This document shows, one piece after another, positions 10,201-19,661 of a stretch of DNA of 64,000 bases (positions are counted from its first letter, which is position 1; each line of letters opens with the position of its first letter). The DNA comes from Verrucomicrobiota bacterium (GTDB lineage: Bacteria; Verrucomicrobiota; Verrucomicrobiia; Limisphaerales; J093). The translations under genes were made by a program, and so were the position numbers. The stretch covers positions 434,001 to 498,000 of the forward strand of contig JAOSKK010000038.1 in NCBI GenBank assembly GCA_027493615.1. Direction: 5' to 3'. The notes under the pieces were generated by a model that saw nothing but the letters and a program-made list of their open reading frames with translations, did not search any database and was not told the DNA's origin.

Positions 10201-12652
10201 GGTGATGACCTATGTCCTCAGCAGCGGGACTGGTCGGCTCGAACACGTGCTGCCGGATGTGCGCGAACCCCAGGTGGCCGACTTCAACGGCGACGGGATC
10301 CCTGACCTTTATTACACCGTGTCGCCCCAAGGCGCGCCCCGCCGGTTGGTCGTCAAGGGGGCTCCGCCGGAGCCCTGGCGGCGGCCCGGCAAATGGGAGT
10401 TGGCCCAGGACTTCGATGGGGACGGGCACATGGATCTGGTCGGCACGGAAGGACGCCAGATAAGCGCACGGTCCGGTCGGGACGGTCGGCTGCTCTGGCG
10501 GGCCGCGCTGGACCTGAGCGAGGACGAGCCCGCGCTGCTGCCGCGTTCGCCGGGCGATGATCTGGATGGCGACGGCGTGCCGGACGTGATCTTGCAGGTG
10601 CGGGGATGGCGGACGCTGGGGCCCTCCGCTCGCGAGTCTTATCGCACCCTGGCGGCCTGTTCGGGGAAGGACGGCCGGCGGCTTTGGCTGGCGGAGGATT
10701 GGGAGCCGGGGAACAGCTCGGGAAGCGGCAGCGGCATCGGCTGGTCCTACGAGTACCCCTTGTTCGCCTGGGGCGCGCCCGATGATGCGGACGGGCCCGC
10801 CGTGCTGGTGGTCGATGGGGGGCGGGACGGGGGATGGCGCTTGAGCCGGATCGCGGGTCGATCAGGTCGCCCGGCCTGGAGCGCGCCCATCCTGCGGGGC
10901 GGGTTTGCGCCGTCGCCCGCGACTGGTTCGAGCCCGTGGGGCGATTTCAACGGGGACGGGATTGCGGACCTGGCCTTGTGGTCGCCGGAACCCGGGGAAG
11001 GGGGTGGCCGGGGTGGGTACCGACTCAAGGCGCTGGAAGGTCGCACGGGACAGACGCTCTGGGCGTCGCCTTCGCTGGTGGTGGCAGACGAAACGCAGGT
11101 GATCTGGCCGGAAGCGGTGGTGGGAGACCTTGACGGCGATGGGGAACCGGAAGTCGTGGTCGCCTTACATCAAGGCTACCACCGGGAGCAGCGGGGGTAT
11201 CCTTGTGAGCTGGTGGTGGCGGACGGTCGCACCGGGCAGGTTCGGTGGACCTGGGCTTGGCGGAGTGGGTTTCCGGACATCTGGCCGCCGGTGGTGCTGC
11301 GGGACGGGGAGGCGAAAGCGTGGGTGTGCCTGGCCGTGCGGGAGGAGGGCTTTGACGGCTTGGTGATGCTCGATGCTTCCGGCCGGGTGCGGCTGCGTCG
11401 TCCGCTCCAGCTTGAGCGGCATTCGCTGGATGTCGGGCGCCAGGTGTGGCGGGCGTTGGCGGAGAAGGGCACGGGTGCGGTGGCGGTGGCGTACTACGAT
11501 GCCGGCCATGTCTGCCTGGCGGGGGCGAGGGACTGGCGGTGCGCTGGCGCTGGCCCGTGTCCGGCGAATCGATAGGGGTTGTGGGCGTGGTTCCGGGCAG
11601 GGACGGCGAGCCGGCGACGTTGGCCGTGTGGTCCGGGCGGGAGGTTCTTGGCTTGGGGTTGGTTGACGGCCAGCCCCGCTGGCGAAGTCAGGTGGCTTCC
11701 GAACTGGGACGGGATCGGTCGCCCGCGCAGGCGCTCCGATTGGTTGCCGGAGGGGACTGGGACGGCCTGCCGCGGGTGCAGCTTGTGGGATCGCATCGCT
11801 GGGGAGGAAGCTCCGCGACGCTCGTGGGTCAGGCGTGGTCCACGACGGGCACGGGCCGGTACCTGGCTCCCACGCCTCCGCCACAACGGTTCCCGGCGAT
11901 GGAGGAGAACACTTGGTTCCCGAGGCCGTGGCCGTGGGCGGAGCGGTTGTTCGAGACGATGGTCTTCCTGTCGGGGGCGACGAGTCTCCTGCTGCTGGCG
12001 TTGCCGGTGGGGCTGGCGGTTTGGGCGGCCCGGCGGGGATCCGGGCTCGGGGGGACTGTTGTTGATGTACGCCGCGGCGGCGGGTGGGTGGTTTCACCAG
12101 GGCGTAGCCGCGGTTGTGGCCACAGGGTTTGCCGTGTGGCTATTGATGAGGGCTTGGCGGAGTCGGTTGGGATGGCTGGCAATGCTGGGGCTGGCATACG
12201 GGGTCTTGGCGTGGGTACCCATCGCCCTCGCCAGCGCCAACCACCCGATTGGTGGTGTCCATCCTTGGGGTCGATGGTGGTGGTTGGACGAGTGGACCGG
12301 TGAGCCGTTGGTCATCGCGATCACGGGCCTGCCGCCCCTGCTGTTCTGGGCGCGGAGTGTGGCGGCGCTGCGAAGGCAACAATGGCGTGTGCTGGGCCGG
12401 TGGCTGGGAGGCGCCGTGCTGGCTGCTGTACTCGTGGGTGCGGCCATGCTCTGGTTTGACAGCGCGAGGCGGTTGCCGGAAGAGACCTATGATTGGCGGG
12501 GCTGGTATGGGGTCGGGTTCGTCGGGGTGTACGCCGCCGGTTGTTTCGGCCTGCTCGAGCTGGCGTGGGAGCGGATGGTGCGATGGTGGCTGGGCCGCCG
12601 CCCGCGGCAGCCGCAGTCCCCGCGGACAACCGGGGCGGAGGAGGGGGCATGA
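7257..12652 (+). CDS. Giant transmembrane Ser/Thr protein kinase with FG-GAP repeats and C-terminal multi-pass region, three frameshifts
   Basis: About 1,800 aa once four frames are joined. Residues of about 85-375 form a Hanks-type kinase: glycine loop GRGGMGVVYEAE, Lys in VALKVL, catalytic loop HRDIKPSNL, DFG in LTDFGLA, and GTPRYMSPEQA. One membrane helix follows (HAAVSAGVAVALVVGGWLG). The large outer part carries at least nine calcium-binding FG-GAP/VCBS-type motifs of the form DLDGDGxPDx (DLDGDGTPDF, DFNGDGIPDL, DLDGDGVPDV, DFNGDGIADL). The last 250 residues hold about six hydrophobic helices (LSGATSLLLLALPVGLAVWAA through GVYAAGCFGLLELAW). Frames are bridged near 9860 (base lost), 11519-11525 (G lost) and the G6 run at 12049-12054 (G gained). 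It overlaps the sigma-factor gene by ATGA. A role in sensing and phospho-signalling to that sigma factor is inference. Confidence 0.85.
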
Positions 12653-13278
12653 CGGGCAGCACCGCCAGTGTGGCCGCCTTGTTGCAGGCGTTCCGGGCCG
12701 GGGACGGTGAGGCGGGTGACCGGTTGCTGCGCCGGTTCATGCCCTGGCTGAGGCTGCGGGCCCGACTGCAATGGGGGAGCCAGTTGCGGGCGAAACTGGA
12801 CCCGTCGGACGTGGCTCAGCAGACCTTGCTCGAGGCGGTGCGGGCCTTCCCCCAATTTCGCGGCGACACCGAACCGCAGTTCATGGCCTGGCTGCAACAA
12901 ATCCTGGCGCGGACGCTGGCGCATGAGGTGCGACGTTACGCAGGCACGCAGAAACGCGACGTGGCTCGGGAGGTGTCGTTTGAACAGGCGTGGTCGCGGA
13001 GTTCGCAGCGGCTGGGCGACATGCTGGCTGCCACCGGCACGTCGCCCAGTCAGCGCATGGTTCGCCGCGAGCAGGAGGTGTTGCTGGCAGGCGTGCTCGA
13101 ACGGCTGCCGGAGGATTATCGGGAGGTCATCATCCTGCGACACCTCGAGGGGATGTCGCACGACGAGGTGGCGGCACGCCTGGGCCGCAAGCCGGGCGCG
13201 GTGCGGATGCTCTGGGTGCGGGCATTGGCCCGGCTTCGCCAGGAGGTGGAGCAGGCCAGACAAGCGGGATCGGTGTGA
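12649..13278 (+). CDS. ECF-type RNA polymerase sigma factor, coupled to the kinase
   Basis: A 209-aa sigma-70 family protein. The region-2-like part is DRLLRRFMPWLRLRAR and LDPSDVAQQTLLEAVRAFPQFRGDTEPQFMAWL. The region-4 helix-turn-helix is LERLPEDYREVIILRHLEGMSHDEVAARLGRKPGAVRMLWVRALARL. The pattern fits the subfamily abundant in Planctomycetota and Verrucomicrobiota next to Ser/Thr kinases. The ATG at 12649 overlaps the kinase stop (ATGA) and follows a strong GGAGGAGGGGG ribosome-binding site, which points to translational coupling. An open frame extends 52 codons further upstream but lies inside the kinase gene. No anti-sigma factor is seen nearby, so control by the kinase is plausible but unproven. 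Confidence 0.9.
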   Translation: MTGSTASVAALLQAFRAGDGEAGDRLLRRFMPWLRLRARLQWGSQLRAKLDPSDVAQQTLLEAVRAFPQFRGDTEPQFMAWLQQILARTLAHEVRRYAGTQKRDVAREVSFEQAWSRSSQRLGDMLAATGTSPSQRMVRREQEVLLAGVLERLPEDYREVIILRHLEGMSHDEVAARLGRKPGAVRMLWVRALARLRQEVEQARQAGSV

Positions 13279-13283
13279 GAAGC

Positions 13284-14002
13284 TCAGGTCCCTTCCGGGT
13301 CGCCCACGCGGAAGAGCACGGTCAGATAGAGGTTCTCAATGCCATATGGCGCCAGCGAGAGATGCACCGCGTCACCGTCGCGTGTGCCGGGAGGGATCGA
13401 GACGTCGAGTGGATAGTCGGTGGCGATTGCGCCCTTTCCGGCACAGCGCCCGCATTCGTAAGGGCCGACGCCACCGCTGCCGCCGCAGAGGGGACAGGTG
13501 GCGTAGGCCGGCACGTCGAGCCGCACGCGGCCGCCCCAGCGGGCTTCGTCGGGACCAAGCACGATTTCAACCGCCAGAGGTTCCAGGTGTTCGGCTTTGG
13601 GGCGGTCCAGCGAAGCGAAGTTGCTCCAGAAACGGTCGAAGAGTTCGTCAAACGAGGGGCGAAAAGTGGCAAAAGAGCCGGCCAGCGAGAGCTCTTCCCA
13701 ACCTCGCGCAGGAGCGACCGGACGCAGCGGTTCGGCTGGGGGCGACGGGGCACAAGCGGTTCCGGTGGAGGTCCCCACGGACGGCGTCGTGGGACGGTCA
13801 AACCGGCCTGCTGGTCGTAGCGACGACGACGTTGGGGATCGGTGAGGACGGCATAGGCCTCCTGCAGTTCGAGAAACGGCTCGCTTTCCATGCCGGAGTG
13901 GTCTGGATGAAGCTCGTGCGCGCGGCGGCGAAAAGCGGCCTTGATTTCGGCCGGGCTCGCGTTGGCGGTGACACCCAGCACAAGGTAGTAATTCTTCGCC
14001 AT
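13284..14002 (-). CDS. DnaJ-domain co-chaperone with zinc-finger-like motif, one frameshift
   Basis: About 240 aa. The N-terminal J domain is MAKNYYLVLGVTANASPAEIKAAFRRRAHELHPDHSG, with the HPD tripeptide that stimulates DnaK, and continues YAVLTDPQRRRRYDQQ. After a frame change between about 13770 and 13800 comes a proline-rich linker, FDELFDRFWSNF, then a two-motif cysteine cluster CPLCGGSG and CGRCAGKG, half the usual four-motif DnaJ zinc finger. A C-terminal substrate-binding-like segment follows (LDVSIPPGTRDGDAVHLSLAPYGIENLYLTVLFRV). It is a small J-protein variant rather than classical DnaJ. It sits downstream of hsp20 on the same strand, suggesting a stress cluster. It is convergent with the sigma gene. 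Confidence 0.85.
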
Positions 14003-14199
14003 GATTGCCTGGTGCAGCGGTTGGGGGAGGGGGACTTATCTGCGCACTCGGCACGCTCGCGTGGGCCGGGAGGCCTCCGGCGAGGGTGACCGCCCAAACT
14101 CGTCGGCACCCCCCTTTCTTGCGGTGCTCCCGGCAAAGGCAGACACAACAGCCCCGGGGCTCGCGCCCGCCAGACACGGGGGAACGGCCGAGCCTGGGA

Positions 14200-14227
14200 C
14201 GGGAACGCGCGCTGGAGCGCGTTCCCG
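14200..14227 (-). terminator. Strong stem-loop after hsp20
   Basis: Arms CGGGAACGCGC and GCGCGTTCCCG pair perfectly (11 bp) around GCTGGA, 12 bases past the hsp20 stop. There is no T-run on either side, so it could be a 3'-end stabiliser or a dispersed repeat instead of an intrinsic terminator. Confidence 0.45.
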
Positions 14228-14239
14228 TGCTACACCCGG

Positions 14240-14700
14240 TCAGTTGACCTTGACCTCGATCTGTTTGGGCCGGGCACTCTCGCTCTTGGCGAGGTGCACC
14301 CGCAACACGCCGTCCTTGAACTCCGCCTTCACCTTGTCGGATTCGGCGTCATCCGGGATGGCGAAACTGCGCTCGAAGCGACCGTAGGAGCGTTCGACCC
14401 GGTGGAACCGACGGTTCTTCTCTTCCTTCTCGGCCCGGCGTTCACCGGAGATGCTCAGGGTCCCGCTTTCCACGGTGACCTTCACATCGTTCTTCTCAAC
14501 TTCCGGCAACTCCACCTTGATCAGGTACTCCTTGTCGTCCTCGATGATGTCCACGGCCGGCGCCCACTCCGGCACGGTCATGTTCTCTTCTTCAGCCGTC
14601 AGGAGCTGCGACGAAACGGCGCCAAGTTAAAGACCGAAGCAAAGCGCCGCTGCAACTCATCCATCTCTTTCCACGGATTCCATCGCGTTAATGCGGTCAT
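14240..14700 (-). CDS. Hsp20 small heat-shock protein, one frameshift
   Basis: ATP-independent holdase that binds unfolding proteins. The N-terminus MTALTRWNPWKEMDELQRRFASVFNL starts at 14700 behind a good ribosome-binding site (AGGAAAGGACAG). After a one-base shift near 14605 the frame continues QLLTAEEENMTVPEWAPAVDIIEDDKEYLIKVELPEV. The alpha-crystallin domain then follows with GTLSISGERR, SYGRFERSFAIPDD and the FKDGVLRVHLAK strand; the tail KQIEVKVN holds an IxV-like oligomerisation motif. Total length of about 153 aa fits the family. The gene precedes the J-protein on the same strand. Confidence 0.9.
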
Positions 14701-15107
14701 GATTTCTGTCCTTTCCTGGCGGAGTTCGTTGCCAGCCACCGGAGCCTCTCCGCCATCACTGGCCCGGCGACCGGCTTGGATCCTTTGGGCGTGTCTGGCA
14801 GACCCGGACACGCTCATCCCAAGCAAGTCCTTTATGCATCAAGAACCTTGCCAAACCCGATCACAGGCTGATCGCCTTCACAAGATGGCTTCTATCAACG
14901 TGATAGATCGTGGGCCGGTCCTCCGTAACGTGTCGTGGGATGTGCCAACTGGCACACTGCTGGGTCAGATTGGCACAGCGGCCGCTGGGCGCACAGGATC
15001 AGGGGATCTGGGAGAGCTCGTAAGGAATTCCTCGGCCGGGCTCGAGCCATCGCGGCGACCGCGGCGACCGCAGCCTGACGCGTGGCGCTTGCAAGCCCGA
15101 CGGGGAT
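14701..15107. other. Intergenic region upstream of hsp20 with small inverted repeats
   Basis: No gene is seen. Two compact palindromes stand out: CTATCA-ACG-TGATAG at 14892-14906 and TGTGCC-AACT-GGCACA at 14940-14955. A second GGCACA follows near 14982. They may be regulator sites for hsp20, but no known heat-shock operator such as CIRCE is recognised. Confidence 0.4.
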
Positions 15108-15560
15108 TCATTCCCCGACAACCGTATCGACAAGGTCGCTGAACTCCGGATGCTTGCGGAGGAAGGCGGCGACGTAGGAGCAGCGCGGGACGAGGCGCCA
15201 GTTCTGCTGACGCGCCTCGGTCAGGACGGCGGATACCAGTTGGGCGGCCACGCCACGACCGCGCAGTTCCTCGGGGACCCAGGTATGGTCGAGCAGGTAG
15301 CGGTGGCCCACCCGGGAGTAAGCCAGCCAGGCGAGCTGATCGCCGACGAGCCCTTCAAACCTTTGGGCGGCGGCGTTGTGTTGGATGACGAGGGTGGGGA
15401 TTCGGGGATCACGTTGACGAGTGGTGGAGCCTGGCCGGCGGGGCGGGGCGGGCGGTGCCCGCAGCCCACCCGACGGGGGCGTTGGAGGAAGTTGGCGACG
15501 CACGCATGAACGAGGCCGGCGGTCCGGTGGGGACACCTTACAGCAAAAATGCTTTCGCAA
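15108..15560 (-). CDS. GNAT-like N-acetyltransferase (small, YjdJ/NATD1 type)
   Basis: The supported core is TLVIQHNAAAQRFEGLVGDQLAWLAYSRVGHRYLLDHTWVPEELRGRGVAAQLVSAVLTEARQQNW followed by RCSYVAAFLRKHPEFSDLV. This is the short COG2388-type acetyltransferase, with ELRGRGVA as the acetyl-CoA loop. The core needs only about 100 aa. The 50 residues before it, from the only in-frame ATG at 15560, are low-complexity and may not be translated, so the true start is uncertain or hidden by an indel. That ATG lies inside the palindrome described next. It is divergent from the Rrf2 gene. Confidence 0.7.
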   Translation of the reverse strand: MRKHFCCKVSPPDRRPRSCVRRQLPPTPPSGGLRAPPAPPRRPGSTTRQRDPRIPTLVIQHNAAAQRFEGLVGDQLAWLAYSRVGHRYLLDHTWVPEELRGRGVAAQLVSAVLTEARQQNWRLVPRCSYVAAFLRKHPEFSDLVDTVVGE

Positions 15561-15568
15561 TACATCTT
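15546..15568. promoter_or_regulatory. NsrR-like palindromic operator
   Basis: Left half AAAATGCTTTC, one spacer base, right half CAATACATCTT. The reverse complement of the right half, AAGATGTATTG, fits the NsrR half-site AAGATGYATTT at 10 of 11 positions; the left half fits less well (about 8 of 11). The total of 23 bp and the single-base spacing match the known 11-1-11 NsrR design. It lies 42 bases before the Rrf2-family gene, suggesting autoregulation, and also faces the acetyltransferase gene. Confidence 0.55.
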
Positions 15569-15609
15569 TGTCTTGATCACGTCACGGTCGAACGGCACGC
15601 TCCGGGCCG

Positions 15610-16041
15610 ATGCGACTGAGTGCCTACTCTGATTACGCCCTCCGGGTTCTCATGCAGGCCGGCTTGCGCTGCCCGGACCGCGTGACCGTGGATGAGGTGG
15701 CCGAGACGTTTGGCATCTCGCGCCATCACCTCGTGAAGGTGGTGCACGACTTGGGACGCAGCGGCCATCTCAAGACCCACCGCGGGGTGGGGGGGGGCTT
15801 CACCCTGGGCCGGCCGGCCGAAGCCATCAGGATCGGGGACATCGTCCGGCTGGGAGAGGAAACGGAGTGGTTGATCGACTGCATTGACCGCGACCAACGT
15901 CCCTGCCGGCTGTCGCCGGTGTGTCGCCTGCGGGAAGTACTGGACGAGGCGGCCGCGGCGCTGTTCGCCGTCCTGGACGCCTGCACGCTGGCGGACCTGC
16001 TGAAGCCGCGGACGAAGATGCGGGCCACCCTGGGAATCTGA
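15610..16041 (+). CDS. Rrf2-family, NsrR-like Fe-S transcriptional regulator
   Basis: A 143-aa winged-helix regulator. The N-terminus MRLSAYSDYALRVLMQAGL and the recognition region VDEVAETFGISRHHLVKVVHDL are typical of NsrR, as is the wing GHLKTHRGVGGGFTLGRPAEAI. Three cysteines in DCIDRDQRPCRLSPVCRL (spacing C-x7-C-x5-C) lie where NsrR and IscR bind their cluster, though the first gap is wider than in classic NsrR. The tail AALFAVLDACTLADLL is also NsrR-like. Such proteins sense nitric oxide or Fe-S status and repress targets. The palindrome just upstream supports self-control. The frame is intact and there is no obvious nitric-oxide detoxification gene beside it. Confidence 0.88.
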   Translation: MRLSAYSDYALRVLMQAGLRCPDRVTVDEVAETFGISRHHLVKVVHDLGRSGHLKTHRGVGGGFTLGRPAEAIRIGDIVRLGEETEWLIDCIDRDQRPCRLSPVCRLREVLDEAAAALFAVLDACTLADLLKPRTKMRATLGI

Positions 16042-16954
16042 CCCTGGAGGCGGTCTGGCTGCTTGACCATTGGGCCGGCAGTCGGATCTTCCCTTCACTT
16101 CCCTCCCGCTCAAGTTCGTGATTGCCGGCACCCGTGTGGCGACGTCATGACTGACCGTTGTTGTTGAAATCCTCGTTGAACGCGTAGACAGCGGGCGAGC
16201 AGAATCCTCAAGCCTCGCTTCCACTGCTGGGCGGAGCCCTTCCTTGGAGTGACGGGTTCGCTTGCGGCGCTGTCGGCGTGTCACACTCAGCGCCAGGGAA
16301 GGACACTGCAGTCTCCGGCAGGGTTTCCAGCCGGCGAAAGAAGAACGCTTCCGAAGCGCTCCGCGCCCGATCGCCCCCACAGCCGCGGCCAAGGGAGCGC
16401 GCGCCGCGTGGACGAACCGGTTGGCCACCGGGGTATCCACGAGTGGTCGGGGTCGTCCTGAAATCGCCACGGTTCAGCGCTCAAAACACCCGATTTTATT
16501 GGCCGATCAAGCGCGCTTGTCCCTGCTCGCGAGAGCTCCGATTACCGCCGTTGGTGTCCGTCTTGGTGTCCGCTCCAGTGCCCGTGGCACCGGGCTGAGC
16601 TGCGCCAGGGAACTGATGCTGGAGCGCTGAACAAGCGTACTCGGACCGCCCGCGCCGGTGCGTCCAATCTGTCCGTCTGCCTGCGGCCGTTGGCATGGGA
16701 ATCCCGGCCGGCGTGCCTGCACGGACCAGGGGTTCGTGATCCGATCGTTCGACCGCGTCGTGCGGCCCCTGAGTTCGACAGGTGCCGACCACACGCTTCG
16801 CCCTCCTTTCGTGGAAGCCGACTGCCAGCGCATTGGAAAGCGGGTACTGTGCTCGCGTCCGTGCCGCGCCCGCCTTCACCTCGCCAGGGATGACCCGTCT
16901 CTTGTTCGAACGCCCGCGGCATCGTCCAACTCTGCCACAGCACCACCCTTGGAC
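16042..16954. other. Intergenic stretch without a recognisable gene
   Basis: Frames are open on both strands because of GC content, but none gives a conserved-looking protein, and no RNA or repeat is recognised. Confidence 0.45.
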
Positions 16955-17912
16955 CTATTTGAGACTTCTGGCCGGCGGCGGAGGTTTGCCGAGCAGGAAA
17001 CCTGCCGGGTACTTTTGGAGCTTGCGCAGTGTGTCATCCAGGTCCCGGGACGCCAACCGCAGATTGGCGAGGGCGTCGTTCAGTGAGCCGGAGTCCAGGT
17101 TCGCGACCACCAGGTCCATGCGAGCCAGCACGGTCTTGAGCCCCGTCAGCATTTCGTCTGCGTTGTTCGACAGCTTGCCCAAGCGCATCGCCTGCACCTC
17201 GGTGCGCACCTGCGTGATCAGGGCATTGGCATTGGTGCCGAGTTCCTGGAAGTTCACCTCGCCGAGCTGTCCCATGACTCGCTCGGCCGCGATCAGATCG
17301 CCATCGAGCCGGTTCATCACTCGCTCGACCGCGCCGAGACTCCGGGTCAACGAGCTGGTGAGCCCCCTCGAGGTCAAGCTGCGCCACGTTCTGCAGGGTC
17401 GTCTGGACGGACCCCAGCACCTCGCCGAATTGGCTGGGCGCTGAGGGAATGCAGAGATAGCGAGGGGTCCAGGGAAATGGTGGGGGCGGGTATTCGGCCG
17501 GATCCAGATACTCCAGGGACAGCAGGCTCGAGCCCGTGAAGCCTTCGGGCTTGATCCGGGCCCGCAGCCCCCTTTGGACCTGCTCTTGGACGCGTTCGGC
17601 GATGGTTTCTCGCAGATCGGCGGACGCGAGGTTGCCACGCATCTCGAACTCGACGATGACATAGTGCGGGCCGGTCGGCTCATACACGTTCCAACTGAAG
17701 TCAATGCGGGTGACCCGGCCGATGCGCACGCCGCGCAAGGTCACGGGCGCCCCCACCGAGAGGCCATCGGCGTTCTCGCTCAAATAGGTTTCCACCACGT
17801 CCATTCTTTGGAAATACCGCGCGGCGCCAAAGGCGAGTAGCCCGGCACAAAGCAGGCCCAGACTGGCCAGTACAAACACGCCCAGCTTGAAATCATGCGT
17901 TTTCGCTTCCAT
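16955..17912 (-). CDS. mlaD: MlaD/MCE-domain lipid-transport protein, one frameshift
   Basis: Periplasmic, membrane-anchored substrate-binding subunit of the Mla-type phospholipid ABC transporter. It has an N-terminal anchor helix (FKLGVFVLASLGLLCAGLLAFGAA) and an MCE domain (YLSENADGLSVGAPVTLRGVRIGRVTRIDF, with the ARIKPEGFTGSSLLSLEYL end). A long helical tail follows (VMNRLDGDLIAAERVMGQLGEVNFQELG through LNDALANLRLASRDLDDTLRKL). One extra base in the C5 run at 17363-17367 shifts the frame; corrected, it reads DLEGLTSSLTRSLGAVERV. The ATG at 17912 overlaps the end of the ATPase gene by 20 bases. The order lipoprotein, permease/ATPase, MlaD shows one operon. Confidence 0.9.
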
Positions 17913-19661
17913 GGAACTTTACCTCGCTGATTGTCCCGCCAGGCGCGGCCTGGAGGTTGAAGAATCGTTGCACCGCCGGATGGGCGGAATGCTCGCGCAG
18001 CTCGGCGGGACTTCCTTCCGCGATAACCGTGCCGCTTTGCGCCTCGAGCATGATCAAGCGATGCGCGATGGCGTTGATGCTGGCCAGTTCGTGGGTGACG
18101 ATGACAAACGTGATCCCGAAGTCGTCTGACAATTGCTTGATCAGCGCGTCAAGTCCGGCCGAGGTGACCGGATCCAGTCCCGCCGAGGGTTCGTCGAGAA
18201 AGAGGATGCGGGGATCCAGCGCCAGGGCCCGGGCGATGGCGGCGCGCTTCTGCATGCCGCCGCTCAGTTCGGCGGGCATCCGATTGGCCGCGCCAGCCAG
18301 CCCGACCACTTGGAGCTTGGCCAGGGCGACGTGTTCCCGGGCCACCGGAGGAAGGTCCGTGAACTCTTCCAGAGGCAGCCGCACATTCTCGGCGACGGTC
18401 ATCGAGCCAAAGAGCGCCCCGCTCTGGTACACGACGCCGAAGCGGGCCAGCAGCCGGGCACGTGCCTCTCCGCGGGCGGACACGAGGTTCTCGCCTTCGA
18501 TCCACACCTCGCCTTCGAGTGGGGGGAAAAGTCCGATCATGTGCTTGAGAAGTGTGCTCTTCCCGCAGCCGGAACCTCCGATGATGGCGAACACCTCGCC
18601 CCGGCGCACCGTGAAGTTGATGTCGCGCAGAATCCGGCGGCCACCATAGCCGGCGGCCAGGTGCTTGACCGCGATCACCATGGCGCCAAACACCACGCTC
18701 TTCCCCAATCCAAACGCGATATCCGGCAACCCCACCTGGGTCGCCATCTGATGATAGATTTCGGAGATCGAAAACCCCAGCGGCAGCATGACCAGGCTTC
18801 CGCCCACCATGCCGGCGAACATGGTGAACACCGTCAGCAACGGTGTGAGGATTGTCCCGGCGGCCACGCGCTGCAGCGCCAGAAACCGCAGCGGATCGAG
18901 CCCCATCGTCGTGAGCGCCGCCAGCTCCTCGTTGACTTTCATCGTCCCGAGCTCCGCCGCGAACGCGGCCCCCGACCGCCCCGCCAGCATGATCGCCGTC
19001 ATCATCGGCCCCAGCTCCCGTATCGAGCCGAAACCGACCATGTTGGCGATGAGGATTTCCGCGCCGAATTGCGACAGTGGTCCGGCACTCTCGAACCCGA
19101 CCATGAGGCCGATCAACAGGCTGAGCAACGACACAATCGGCAGCGCATTGACCCCGGCGGTGATGACCAGGCGTTTCACTTCCTTCCCGCGGAGTCGCCC
19201 CGGATGGACGATGGCGCCCGCCAGTTCGGCGGCCATCGCGCCCAGGAAGGCCACTTGCTCTCGCAAATCCCCCAGGAAATCGCGGGTCGCCGCGCCGATC
19301 TCCTCGGGCAGGGACGGCGTTCGTGGACGCCCTGCTTGCAGGGCTTCCAGATTCTCGTCGGCGATTAACCGCAGGATTTGGTCCAGGTCGTCGCTCAGAC
19401 CCCGCACCGTGACGCTGGCCTGGGGGTGAAACCGCCCACCTTCAGGTAACGCAACAGGGCCAACCCCCCGGCGCCGGCAAGATGCACCGCTCGGGCGTCC
19501 ACCTCGAGCGCCCGGACCGACAGCGGCGCCAGTCGCGCCTCGAGCTCCCGCCACAGGCCACCCATGCTCTGGGCGTCCAGCGCCCCGCGGAGCACCACGG
19601 TCACGCGACCGCCCTCCTGGACGTGAATCTCGGCCTGAGCGGTGTTGGGTGGGCAATGCAC
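17893..19661 (-). CDS. STAS-MlaE permease fused in frame to MlaF ATPase, one frameshift
   Basis: A single reading frame covers what are normally two or three genes of a lipid ABC transporter. The GTG start at 19661 opens a STAS domain (VTVVLRGALDAQSMGGLWREL, VDARAVHLAGAGGLALLRYL). After a one-base shift near 19430 comes the MlaE permease (FLGALVAELAGAIVHP-like region, LLIGLMVGFESAGPL, FGSIRELGPMMTAIMLAGRSGAAFAAELGTMKVNEELAAL). The permease stops short at GKSVVFGAMVIAV; the usual last 45-50 residues with a final helix are absent. The frame runs straight into MlaF at 18681 (MVIAVKHLAAGYGGRRILRD): Walker A GGSGCGKST, signature LSGGMQKR, Walker B ILFLDEPSAGLD, H-loop VTHEL. A natural fusion, a deletion or an assembly collapse are all possible. 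Confidence 0.85.

Noticed and set aside
14936..14995. Sigma-54 promoter (TGGCAC motifs upstream of hsp20)
   Set aside because: The GGCAC elements are present on both strands, but the TTGC box at the required distance is missing.
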